Positions 1 through 6,596 of a stretch of 7,898 nt of DNA are shown in pieces (the first letter of the stretch is position 1; the number at the start of each line of letters is the position of its first letter). The DNA comes from a bacterium (GTDB lineage Bacteria > UBA9089), in assembly GCA_003485015.1 (NCBI GenBank), contig DNCN01000114.1:1-7898 (forward strand), given 5' to 3'. Both the position numbers and the translations under genes were made by a program. The notes beneath the pieces were generated by a model, which saw only the letters and a program-made list of their open reading frames with translations, was not told the DNA's origin and searched no databases.

Positions 1-49
1 GTAGACCACCAAAGTTTGAAAAGGTGATTTTTCCCTTGCCTTCTGAATC

Positions 50-150
50 CTCTTTCTTGTATACTAATTACTGCCATAGGAATTACTCCTTTACTCTTTG
101 GTTTTTTTGCAAAACCCAATTATACAAGAAAGAGCTTGTAATTCCTATGG
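50..150. repeat. Two interleaved perfect inverted repeats
   Basis: Bases 50-63 (CTCTTTCTTGTATA) are the exact reverse complement of 121-134. Bases 74-86 (CCATAGGAATTAC) are the exact reverse complement of 138-150. The arms come in the order A, B, A', B', so the two pairings cross rather than nest. In RNA they could form a pseudoknot or two mutually exclusive hairpins. A T-rich run (151-165) follows the second right arm. The arms are 14 and 13 bases with no mismatch. Function is unknown. Possibilities are an attenuator-like switch, remains of a small inverted-repeat element, or a chance product of AT-rich sequence, although two perfect pairs make chance less likely. Confidence 0.6.
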
Positions 151-422
151 TTATTTTATATTTTTGAAGTGTCTAACTTTTGTGCTTTATTTTTCTTTAT
201 TTCCAAATTAGTTAAAAAAAGTAATGAGCCCTTTTTGGTCTCCTGAATCTCTGAGCCATTCTTTTTTATCAAAGCTAAATCATTTTTAATTTAAAAGCTG
301 ATATTATTGAACTTAGAAATAATAGCCTTATAATAAGGTTTTTGATAGAATTATCAAAACTCTTTATTTTTAAAAGACTTATAACAAATTTTAAGATCAA
401 AAGCAAAAAAATCGAATTTCGC

Positions 423-460
423 ACAACTTCTGTTGTAAGTTCCATTCCTGCGAAGGAGTG
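423..460. repeat. Pair of adjacent small hairpins, REP-like
   Basis: The first hairpin is ACAAC (423-427) with GTTGT (432-436) around a TTCT loop. The second is CATTCCT (443-449) with AGGAGTG (454-460) around a GCGA tetraloop, with one G-T pair if read as RNA. The second resembles the widespread bacterial intergenic palindromes built on ATTCCYGCGAARGC-type sequence, so it may be a degenerate copy of such a repeat. The resemblance is from memory, and only the hairpins themselves are seen directly. Confidence 0.35.
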
Positions 461-540
461 AATATCTGTCAATTCTTATTCCTAATCTTTATTTTAACCG
501 TATTTGGGAGAAGATTTGAGATTTAAACAAGGTTATTTAA

Positions 541-747
541 TTAGGAAAAGATTTAAAAATCATACTTTTTGGTTCGGGCGTAAAGAGCATAAATGATGAA
601 TACAGCGATATAGACCTCGTTATTACCAATAAAAGATTTGTGGATATGTCTATTCAAATCGATATATCTGTATACATAAATCCCTTGGAATTGACAATCT
701 TACCTTTCTTGTTTTCACGCCGAGCAGTGCGCCTAAAAGGCATTTAA
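541..747 (+). pseudogene. Nucleotidyltransferase-domain fragment (MNT/KNTase type)
   Basis: One frame from 541 to a stop at 745-747 reads 68 residues and contains IILFGSG, ten residues after GS and then DID (607-615), followed by LVI. This is the GS...DxD metal-binding signature of the polymerase-beta-like nucleotidyltransferase fold used by MNT antitoxins and related proteins. A later IDISVY segment could carry the third acidic residue. In intact proteins that residue lies further away, so the middle of the domain appears to be deleted. The frame is preceded by an in-frame stop at 538-540 and has no credible start or ribosome binding site. The residues before that stop (DLNKVI) fit the usual upstream helix, so the stop probably interrupts a former gene. 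No HEPN partner is visible. A non-functional relic is the best reading. Confidence 0.6.
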
Positions 748-907
748 AGAGTCGTCTCGACAAATAAAAAATCTTTCTGGTTTTTCCAATTAATTGATAA
801 GAACGTTGGGGAAAATGCTTCTCGGGAGATCCTGCCTGCAAATTGTTGCTCTCGGTTTCTTCAGGCTTACTCATTTACTTCACGAGTTTGTTAAAAAACC
901 TTATATA
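748..907. other. Gap without a supported gene
   Basis: Nothing is identifiable between the nucleotidyltransferase relic and the promoter. The forward frame of the relic stays open to about 894 after its stop, but the residues match no family I know. A 74-codon minus-strand frame (874 to 650) overlaps the relic, has only a weak GTGAAG upstream of its ATG, and has a translation without recognisable features. I treat both as non-coding. Confidence 0.4.
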
Positions 908-936
908 TTGACAGATAAATCCTTTTGTGATATAAT
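908..936 (+). promoter_or_regulatory. Perfect sigma-70 promoter with extended -10
   Basis: TTGACA at 908-913 and TATAAT at 931-936 are both exact consensus and are separated by the ideal 17 bases. TGA directly before the -10 box (928-930) adds an extended -10 element. Transcription should start near 943 and run rightward. The next elements are a strong ribosome binding site (about 959-968) and a short reading frame, then the transposase relic. It may once have driven a gene now lost, may be an insertion-sequence promoter, or may still provide the long leader of the polysaccharide operon 760 bases downstream. No other good promoter was found ahead of that operon. Confidence 0.8.
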
Positions 937-958
937 ATTATTTGTCTTAACTTTTATT

Positions 959-1018
959 AAGGGGAGGTAGTTGAACGTATCGAAGGATAAGTATAATAGA
1001 TACTTTATTTTGAGTTAG
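959..1018 (+). other. Strong RBS and 15-residue reading frame
   Basis: AAGGGGAGG (about 959-967) precedes a TTG at 971-973 by a suitable distance. The frame reads 15 residues (MNVSKDKYNRYFILS, counting the TTG as Met) and stops at 1016-1018. It lies just downstream of the consensus promoter, so the set looks like the real start of a gene. The peptide could be a leader, or the surviving N-terminus of a gene destroyed by insertion or decay. I do not recognise it. Confidence 0.3.
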
Positions 1019-1099
1019 CCGTAGATGATAAGATCTCTATTAGAGGCTATTGGGTAGCGGAAGGCTGCCTTAGTTAAAAGCCATCCCGGCCAATCTGCA

Positions 1100-1630
1100 C
1101 ATGGGAGGCGGTAACGGTACCAAATGCCTCCAACAATCTCCGTCCATTCTGGACTCACTCCAGAATTACCAAGGCAAAGAATCTATCCGGAAGATGCAAG
1201 ATCGTCTTTGCCCAAGAATTTGAACCGTCTGCAGGAAGAGATGTAGAAAAACGGTTTATCATCATCACCAACCATCTTGAATGCTCCTTCTGAGGTCATC
1301 CTCCATAAATACTTCTTAAGATGGGAAATTGAAAGGTACTCTGAAGAGGTAAGGGAGTTTGTCTACCTTGACTACTAAAAGGCTAACAAAGATCTCTCAC
1401 ATCGAGAGACATCTTGGCTTATCTATATTAGCCCATACCTTCCTCTACACTGCAGGTAAATTGGGTAGCTCTTAAAGGGTTGGGTAATATCTTAAATATC
1501 TCTGCAAGGGGCTGTCAAAGAAGAACTTAAGACCTTTGATGATCTTTTAAGGAGAGTCAAGGTCTTCATCTTTCAAAAGAACCAAAGGGCACTTGCTTAC
1601 GATACAACGCTTTCGGCCTTGATTTTCTAA
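1100..1630 (+). pseudogene. Decayed IS4-superfamily (IS701-like) transposase
   Basis: Pieces of one protein appear in successive frames. YQGKESIRK ends near 1193. CKIVFAQEFEP and KRFIIITNHLECS lie at 1195-1293. KYFLRWEIERYSEEVREF and VYLDY lie at about 1283-1378. SHIERHLGLSILAHTFLY lies at 1395-1475. A tail from AVKEELKTFDDLL to a stop follows at 1511-1630. YFLRWEIERYSEEVR fits the Y-(2)-R-(3)-E-(6)-K/R signature of IS4-superfamily DDE transposases, with E at 1331-1333 as the third catalytic acid. The IERHL...A.TFL block is also typical of the C-terminus. At least three frame changes and several stops make it inactive. The N-terminal half and the terminal inverted repeats were not found, and the left limit is approximate. 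Confidence 0.75.
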
Positions 1631-1703
1631 GGGTTATAGCTTATTTTGGGCTATCTTTTAACAGAGTTGTGTTCAATAACAAGGTAAAAGGCAAGAGGTG
1701 ATT

Positions 1704-4700
1704 ATGATTGGCAAGATGAGGATAATTTTACTCAGTGTTATACTTCTGTCCATACCACTTTTAGGCCCTTTTGTAGTTAAGGCCCAGGAAACTCCAATTG
1801 TTGCCCTCCCCCCTATCTCTCTCCCCTCTATTATAAAAGAAGCAGAATCCCCAGGCAAGCCCGAGGGAGGTGTCTTAGAAAAGGCTGAATTTGTTGAAGA
1901 GATCAAGGAACCAGTGGCAGAACCTAAAGAGACAAAACCCCAGGAGGGGGTTACTACCGGAGAGGCCCCATCTGAAATCGAGACCCTTCTGTCTGGTCAG
2001 GTTCCCACCACGGTTTCAACAAGATTAAAACAATTTGGGTATGACCTCTTTAAATCGACTGTCTCTACATTTGCGCCTATCACAGACGTTCCCGTTGGAC
2101 CAGACTATGTCATTGCTCCTGGTGATAGTTTTACCATAACCGTCTGGGGTAGGGTCAATATGACCTACGAGGTGACCGTGGATCGAAATGGGGAGATAAC
2201 CCTGCCGGAATTTGGGGCATTAAAGGTCTGGGGATTGACCCTGAAGGGGCTGAAGGATTACCTCCAGTATGAATTCTCACGCAGATATAGCCAATTTGAG
2301 ATGAATATTACTATGGGAAGGCTAAGAGCCATCAGGGTATATATAGTCGGTGAGGCAGTGACACCAGGAAGCTACTCCCTGAGCTCCCTCTCCACCCTAT
2401 TCAATGCCCTCTTTGCCGCAGGCGGACCCTCAAAGAGGGGAAGCTTGAGGAATATTCAGCTCATCAGGGACAACAAGATAATAGAGAGGGTCGATCTTTA
2501 TGACTTTCTCCTGAGGGGGGATAGGAGTCAGGATGCAAGACTTCAGAATGAGGACACTGTCTTCATCCCTGTGATCGGACCTGTGGTGGGTCTAGCTGGG
2601 AATGTCAAGAGGCCAGCCATCTATGAGATGAAGGGGCCATTGAATCTAAAAGAGGCCATTGAGCTGGCCGGAGGTGTTACCCCGGCTGGTTATCTAAGGA
2701 GGGTTCAGGTAGAACGGGTTATTGCCCATGAATATCGGGTTGTGGTCGATTTTGACCTCTCTGGTCTTTTAGAAGAAACCCCACAACTGAAGACTATCCT
2801 TCAAGATCTGGATATGGTCAAGATCTCTCCTATCCTTCCCCTTACCCAGAATATCGTCTACTTGGAGGGACACGTTGAAAGGCCAGGAGGGTATGAATTA
2901 AAAGAGGGAATGAGGATAAGTAATCTCATCTCCAGCTTTGATGATCTACTACCCGAACCATATCTTGACTATGCTGAGATTATCCGTTTAGAGGAACCCG
3001 ATCTTCACGCCAGGATACTCCCATTCAATCTTGGCGAGGTTCTAAAAGGGAACCCCAAGGAAAATCTGTTGCTCCAGCGCTTTGATCGGATAAAGATATA
3101 TCCAAAGGAGTATTTTATAGAGAAGAGATTGGTGAGCATAAGTGGCGAGATTAAACATCCTGGTACATATAGACTGGTCAAGGATATGCGCCTTTCTGAC
3201 CTCATCCACCAGGCAGGTGATTTGACCAAGGATGCCTATCTGGATCGGGCCGAGCTCTTTCGGATTACCCCATTTGGCCCAGATACAGATTACAAGATCA
3301 TCGTCTTGGATCTGAAGAAGGTACTGGATGAAGACCCTGAACAGAATCTGCTCCTTGAATCCAAGGACAGGCTCAGGATTTACTCCATATGGGACCTCCT
3401 TGACAAGCCCTTTGTGACCATTGAGGGCGAGGTGAGAAAACCCGGGAAGGTCGAGCTGGTCAAGGATATGCGCCTCTCTGACCTCATCCACCAGGCAGGT
3501 GATTTGACCAAGGATGCCTATCTGGATCAGGGGGAGATATTTAGGCTGACTGCCAATCGCGATATTGAGACTATCTATTTTAATGTAAGAAGGGCATTAG
3601 AGGATGATGATCAAGAGAATATCCTCCTTATGGATGAGGATAGAGTCGTCATCCACAATTTATGGGATAGGAAATTTAAAGAGGTAGTAACTATAACAGG
3701 CCTGGTGAATAGACCCGGCGATTATAGACGTACTGAAGGAATGAAAATTTCTGACCTCATCTTCCAGGCAGGTAGCTTCAAGAAGAATGCTTACTTAAAA
3801 GAGGCAGAACTTATAAGAAGAATAGTCACCCAGGAAGGGATGAAGACCGAAAAGATATTAATAGATCTGAAAAAGGCATTAGAGAACGACCCTACCCAAG
3901 ATATCCTTCTCAAGGATTATGATCATCTGGCCATCAGACCCATTCCTGAACTGGAGTTTGACCGGATAGTAAGTATCTTGGGAGAGGTGATGTTTCCTGG
4001 TTCATACCTGATTGAGAGGGGGGAGACCCTTAGTTCGCTCATTGAGAGAGCAGGTGGATATACAAGCCGGGCCTATTTAGATGGTGCCATCTTCAAGAGG
4101 GAGAGCGTCAGAATACTCCAGGAGAAGAGGAGGGATGACCTAATCAGGAAGATGGAAGAGGAGATTCTAACCGAAGAGGGCTATTTGGCCACCAGCGTCC
4201 TCAAACCAGAGGAACTCCGGGTAAGGCAGCAGACATTGGCCAGTCGAAGGGAGTTACTTACTAAACTCAAGGCTGGCCAGGTAGAAGGTAGGCTGGTAAC
4301 AAGATTACTTCCCCTAAAGAGATTAAAAGGGTCTGAATATGATATCGAACTTGAGAAAGGAGATAGTCTCTTTATTCCCGAGATGCCAAATACAGTAACT
4401 GTCATGGGAGAGGTCTATAATCCAACCGCATTGATCTATAAAAAGGGTAGAGATGTCAGATATTATCTGAGAATGGTTGGGGGAGTAACCCGGGATGCCG
4501 ATAAAGACCAGCTCTTTGTCATTCGGGCCGATGGTTCAGTAATCAGTAGGGTCCAGCTGAGGCACTGGGGGCCACTCCGTCTATTTAGTGATAGATTTAT
4601 GAATGTAAAGTTATTTCCAGGGGATACCATATTGGTGCCCAAGAGGATAACCGAGGGGAAGGGATGGGAGAGGGTTAAAGATAGTGTGCAGCTCCTTTAT

Positions 4701-4742
4701 CAAATTGCGGTTTCGGCTGGGGTAATGAGGACCCTATTTTAG
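1704..4742 (+). CDS. Multi-SLBB outer-membrane polysaccharide export protein (Wza-like)
   Basis: This protein forms the periplasmic and outer-membrane export path for an exopolysaccharide or capsule. A signal peptide (LLSVILLSIPLLGPFVVKA, cleavage near AQE) leads into a Glu/Pro-rich linker. A polysaccharide export domain follows at about residues 130-210 (PDYVIAPGDSFTITVWGR). Then come eight SLBB units starting near 212, 295, 385, 476, 572, 662, 756 and 898, most with the pattern G.V..PG.Y.........L...AGG. A charged helical insert (about 790-860) lies between units 7 and 8. The C-terminal helix (QLLYQIAVSAGVMRTLF) resembles the membrane-anchoring helix of such exporters. Residues are counted from GTG 1698. 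ATG 1704 is preferred because GAGGTGAT just upstream matches the 16S rRNA 3' end, whereas GTG 1698 lies inside that site. At ~1012 residues it is far longer than E. coli Wza (~380). It is followed after 17 bases by wzz, implying an operon. Confidence 0.93.
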   Translation: MIGKMRIILLSVILLSIPLLGPFVVKAQETPIVALPPISLPSIIKEAESPGKPEGGVLEKAEFVEEIKEPVAEPKETKPQEGVTTGEAPSEIETLLSGQVPTTVSTRLKQFGYDLFKSTVSTFAPITDVPVGPDYVIAPGDSFTITVWGRVNMTYEVTVDRNGEITLPEFGALKVWGLTLKGLKDYLQYEFSRRYSQFEMNITMGRLRAIRVYIVGEAVTPGSYSLSSLSTLFNALFAAGGPSKRGSLRNIQLIRDNKIIERVDLYDFLLRGDRSQDARLQNEDTVFIPVIGPVVGLAGNVKRPAIYEMKGPLNLKEAIELAGGVTPAGYLRRVQVERVIAHEYRVVVDFDLSGLLEETPQLKTILQDLDMVKISPILPLTQNIVYLEGHVERPGGYELKEGMRISNLISSFDDLLPEPYLDYAEIIRLEEPDLHARILPFNLGEVLKGNPKENLLLQRFDRIKIYPKEYFIEKRLVSISGEIKHPGTYRLVKDMRLSDLIHQAGDLTKDAYLDRAELFRITPFGPDTDYKIIVLDLKKVLDEDPEQNLLLESKDRLRIYSIWDLLDKPFVTIEGEVRKPGKVELVKDMRLSDLIHQAGDLTKDAYLDQGEIFRLTANRDIETIYFNVRRALEDDDQENILLMDEDRVVIHNLWDRKFKEVVTITGLVNRPGDYRRTEGMKISDLIFQAGSFKKNAYLKEAELIRRIVTQEGMKTEKILIDLKKALENDPTQDILLKDYDHLAIRPIPELEFDRIVSILGEVMFPGSYLIERGETLSSLIERAGGYTSRAYLDGAIFKRESVRILQEKRRDDLIRKMEEEILTEEGYLATSVLKPEELRVRQQTLASRRELLTKLKAGQVEGRLVTRLLPLKRLKGSEYDIELEKGDSLFIPEMPNTVTVMGEVYNPTALIYKKGRDVRYYLRMVGGVTRDADKDQLFVIRADGSVISRVQLRHWGPLRLFSDRFMNVKLFPGDTILVPKRITEGKGWERVKDSVQLLYQIAVSAGVMRTLF
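3174..3528 (+). repeat. 73-bp near-identical direct repeat within SLBB units 4 and 5
   Basis: Bases 3174-3246 and 3456-3528 match at 72 of 73 positions. The single difference is T at 3194 versus C at 3476, and it is silent. The offset is 282 bases, exactly 94 codons or one SLBB unit. The shared block encodes LVKDMRLSDLIHQAGDLTKD plus AYLD. The other SLBB units share only the protein pattern and not the DNA, so this pair reflects recent gene conversion or unit duplication. It could allow unit number to change by recombination. Confidence 0.95.
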
Positions 4743-4759
4743 ACCTGGAGTCTACATCG

Positions 4760-5926
4760 ATGGAAGAGAGAGAAAGAATCCTGGGATCAGAAGAAGAGAT
4801 AAGTCTTATGGACTATCTTGCGGTCATACTAAAATGCCGCAAGATGATAATAATCTTTTGCACACTGACGGTTCTGGCCACCGCCGTCACCAGCCTTCTT
4901 CTACCTAAAAGCTATCGGGCCACAGCCTCAATCTTTCCCCCTAAGATAGAGCGCACCCTCCCGGCAATGGCCTCGGGAATGGGGGCCAGTCTTACTGGTG
5001 GCCTTCTGGGCATTAAGAGTGAGGCGGATCTATATGTAGGGATGTTGGAGAGTCGAAGAGTAAGCGATGCCTTAATCGATAGATTCGACCTGATGGGGGT
5101 TTATAAGGCGAAGTATCGGGAAGAAGCCCGTAAGGCCTTGAAGAACAAGACAACCATACAAAAAAGGACTAAGGATGAAATCATCATAGTCTCAGTAGAA
5201 GATATAGACCCTAAGCGAGCAGCAGATATGGCCAATGCCTACCTCGATGAATTAGACCACCTAAATAAGGAACTGAACATAACCGAGGCGGGGAAGAAGA
5301 GGATCTTCCTTGAGGAGAGACTGAAGGAGACCAGGAAGGGTCTAGCCCAGGCCGAAGAGAATTTAAGGGAATTTAAGAAAGGGCATAAGGTAGTGGCTAT
5401 GGACGTCCAGGCAGGGGCCCTGGTAGGGGCAGCAGGTAAGATCCAGGCCGAGATAGCAGCGGCTGAGACAGAATTAGGGATCTTAAAGGAGTTCTCTACC
5501 GAGGAGAGCCTGAAGGTCATAGACCTGAGGTCAAGGATCAAGGAACTAAAGAAGAAGTTGGCCGAGATCGAAAGGGGGAAACTTTCTGCTGCTGGCAATC
5601 CATCAGAGAAGAGAGATACTCTTTATACCCCCTTTACCAAGGTTCCAGACCTGGGACTACAGCTTGCCCGACTGACCCGGAATGTGACCATCCAGACTGC
5701 TATCTATGAATTACTGACCAAGGAGTATGAACTGGCCAAGATGGAGGAGGCAAAGGATACCCCCACCCTCCAGATATTGGATAGAGCCCTGCCCCCAGAG
5801 AAGAGATTCAAACCAAAGAGGAGACAGATGGTGATGATCTCAGGACTTGCCTCACTCTTCTTCTCTATCTTCCTGGCCTTTGCCTTTGAATACTTCAAAC
5901 GAATGAGGGAGACCAGCTATAAATAA
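4760..5926 (+). CDS. Wzz-type chain-length determinant / polysaccharide co-polymerase
   Basis: This inner-membrane protein sets polysaccharide chain length and links the polymerase to the export channel. Two membrane segments (about 29-48 and 357-378) flank a large periplasmic part. The N-terminal Wzz domain (SLMDYLAVILKCRKMI then YRATASIFPP) is followed by a Gly/Ala-rich stretch (about 70-85). A long charged coiled coil covers about 165-285. A GNVR-like segment covers about 297-340 (LARLTRNVTIQTAIYELL, YELAKMEEAKD). The Pro-rich motif PPEKRFKPKR sits just before the second membrane helix. The protein ends 10 residues after that helix (FKRMRETSYK), so no tyrosine kinase domain is fused, unlike Wzc. 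At 388 residues it fits stand-alone members. GGAG at 4747-4750 sits nine bases before the ATG. The 17-base gap after the export gene suggests co-transcription. The substrate cannot be inferred. Confidence 0.92.
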   Translation: MEERERILGSEEEISLMDYLAVILKCRKMIIIFCTLTVLATAVTSLLLPKSYRATASIFPPKIERTLPAMASGMGASLTGGLLGIKSEADLYVGMLESRRVSDALIDRFDLMGVYKAKYREEARKALKNKTTIQKRTKDEIIIVSVEDIDPKRAADMANAYLDELDHLNKELNITEAGKKRIFLEERLKETRKGLAQAEENLREFKKGHKVVAMDVQAGALVGAAGKIQAEIAAAETELGILKEFSTEESLKVIDLRSRIKELKKKLAEIERGKLSAAGNPSEKRDTLYTPFTKVPDLGLQLARLTRNVTIQTAIYELLTKEYELAKMEEAKDTPTLQILDRALPPEKRFKPKRRQMVMISGLASLFFSIFLAFAFEYFKRMRETSYK

Positions 5927-5954
5927 TCAAGTAAAAATTTCAGAGTTAATATTG

Positions 5955-6167
5955 ATGGAACTGGAGGTTTCCTGTTTTGCACCGGGAACCAACCTTTCTT
6001 TAGTGACATGGAGTCGCTATCCTGGCATAGATGGCGACGTATTATGGCTACCATGTGAAGAATACACTGTTGATGATGCCGGCGAAATTAAAGAAAAGTG
6101 TGAAAAAGCTATTATGATAACCAAAGAATTTCTTGAATGGTGGTTTAAAACAGGTAGAGTCTTCTGA
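5955..6167 (+). CDS. Small hypothetical protein, 70 residues
   Basis: An ATG at 5955 (preceded in frame by TTG 5952) opens a 70-residue frame that I do not recognise. The translation looks protein-like rather than random. It is soluble and acidic, with a Trp-rich first half (VTWSRYPG, DGDVLWLPCEEYTVDD) and an amphipathic C-terminal helix (GEIKEKCEKAIMITKEFLEW) ending WFKTGRVF. It has three cysteines and no signal peptide or membrane helix. No clear Shine-Dalgarno sequence precedes it; CAGAG at 5941-5945 is the best candidate. It sits 28 bases after wzz, where a kinase gene would be expected, and its codon use contains no AGG, unlike its neighbours. It may be an inserted small gene or a fragment of a longer one. 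Confidence 0.45.
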   Translation: MELEVSCFAPGTNLSLVTWSRYPGIDGDVLWLPCEEYTVDDAGEIKEKCEKAIMITKEFLEWWFKTGRVF

Positions 6168-6303
6168 TATATTCTACCAGAGGAGAATGTTCTTGTGTCA
6201 ATAAAAACAATCTTGCTGTAAGCATTACTCCAGGATAACACAATTTACATCTTTGCGGCAGTTTTTTCTTGAATCAGAAGGAGAAGATAAGAAGAATGTC
6301 TAA

Positions 6304-6528
6304 ACCGATGCTTGTGTCTTAGCCAAGGACGTAGATGGGGTCCTACTAGTCATCAAGGCTAACTCAACCCCCAGGCAGGCGTTACTGCGTGCCCAGACCC
6401 TCCTTAAAAACGTCAACCCTAAGATAATCGGGCTTGTGGTAAATGACTTCTCCTTGGAGGGAGGATATGGCTCTTACTACTACCACTATTATCATCACTA
6501 CTATGAAGAAGAAGAGAGAAAGGAGTGA
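6304..6528 (+). pseudogene. C-terminal remnant of a bacterial tyrosine kinase (CpsD/Wzc-C type)
   Basis: The frame 6304-6528 begins right after an in-frame TAA (6301-6303) and reads 74 residues. It starts TDACVLAKDVDGVLLVIKA and continues with a helix (TPRQALLRAQTLLKNV), NPKIIGLVVNDF, and a Tyr/His cluster with eight tyrosines (YGSYYYHYYHHYY), then EEEERKE. VDGVLLVIKA...GLVVND is the last strand-helix-strand part of the ParA/MinD-like BY-kinase fold. The tyrosine cluster is the autophosphorylation tail of such kinases, which act on Wzz-type partners. The Walker A, A' and B motifs and about two thirds of the domain are absent, and the upstream sequence (6168-6303) shows none of them. There is no in-frame start codon with a ribosome binding site. 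Its place between wzz and the initiating transferase is where cpsD-like genes lie. It is almost surely a deletion relic. Confidence 0.82.
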
Positions 6529-6596
6529 AGTTTTTATCTTTGGCTTTTGCACCTGAGCACATCAAAGGGATGGGGGAGGATATGAATTGTGCGTGA
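6525..6596 (+). other. 23-codon bridging reading frame between kinase tail and transferase
   Basis: A GTG at 6525-6527 overlaps the kinase stop (GTGA), preceded directly by AAAGGA. It opens a frame of 23 residues (starting MKFLSLAFAPEHIKG, counting GTG as Met) that stops at 6594-6596, eight bases inside the next gene. The stop-start overlaps on both sides suggest possible translational coupling. The peptide matches nothing I know, the spacing of its ribosome site is too short, and it may be chance. Confidence 0.2.
6572..6580 (+). promoter_or_regulatory. Strong Shine-Dalgarno fixing the GTG start of the transferase
   Basis: GGGGGAGGA ends eight bases before GTG 6589. No ATG in that frame lies nearby. 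The ATG at 6582 is out of frame and stops after five codons. The site therefore decides the GTG start. Confidence 0.75.

Larger units (their letters stand above)
1..540. other. AT-rich stretch without an intact gene
   Basis: No reading frame here looks like a conserved protein. The frame beginning at base 3 is open to a stop at 165-167, but its translation is aromatic-rich and unrecognisable and it overlaps the inverted repeats at 50-150. On the minus strand, a TTG-started frame (472 to 275) and a second open stretch (about 290 to 156) have low-complexity Leu/Ile/Lys composition. Together they could be decayed coding sequence, but nothing identifies them. The visible structure is the interleaved inverted repeats (50-150) and two small hairpins (423-436 and 443-460). 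The sequence is clearly richer in A+T than the polysaccharide genes that start at 1.7 kb. Confidence 0.5.

Noticed and set aside
3..167. Open frame from the left window edge, 54 codons to a stop
   Set aside because: The translation is unrecognisable and aromatic-rich, and the frame coincides with the inverted repeats. It could be a partial C-terminus but nothing supports it.
156..472. Minus-strand frames (TTG-started 472 to 275, and an open stretch 290 to 156)
   Set aside because: Low-complexity Leu/Ile/Lys residues in AT-rich DNA, with no identifiable motif. A weak AGGA before the TTG is not enough.
650..874. 74-codon minus-strand frame with ATG at 874
   Set aside because: It overlaps the nucleotidyltransferase relic, has a poor ribosome binding site and shows no family features.
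1636..1654. Possible terminator hairpin ATAGC/GCTAT followed by CTTTT
   Set aside because: Only five AT-rich pairs with a nine-base loop, too weak to call. It may just lie near the end of the old insertion element.
3042..3491. 149-codon minus-strand frame inside the export gene
   Set aside because: It is antisense to the SLBB units, and its repeated segment simply mirrors the 73-base DNA repeat. The forward frame is clearly the coding one.
5239..5598. 119-codon minus-strand frame inside wzz
   Set aside because: It is antisense to the coiled-coil region, and its Ser/Phe-rich translation is typical of a shadow of Lys/Glu/Arg-rich coding sequence.
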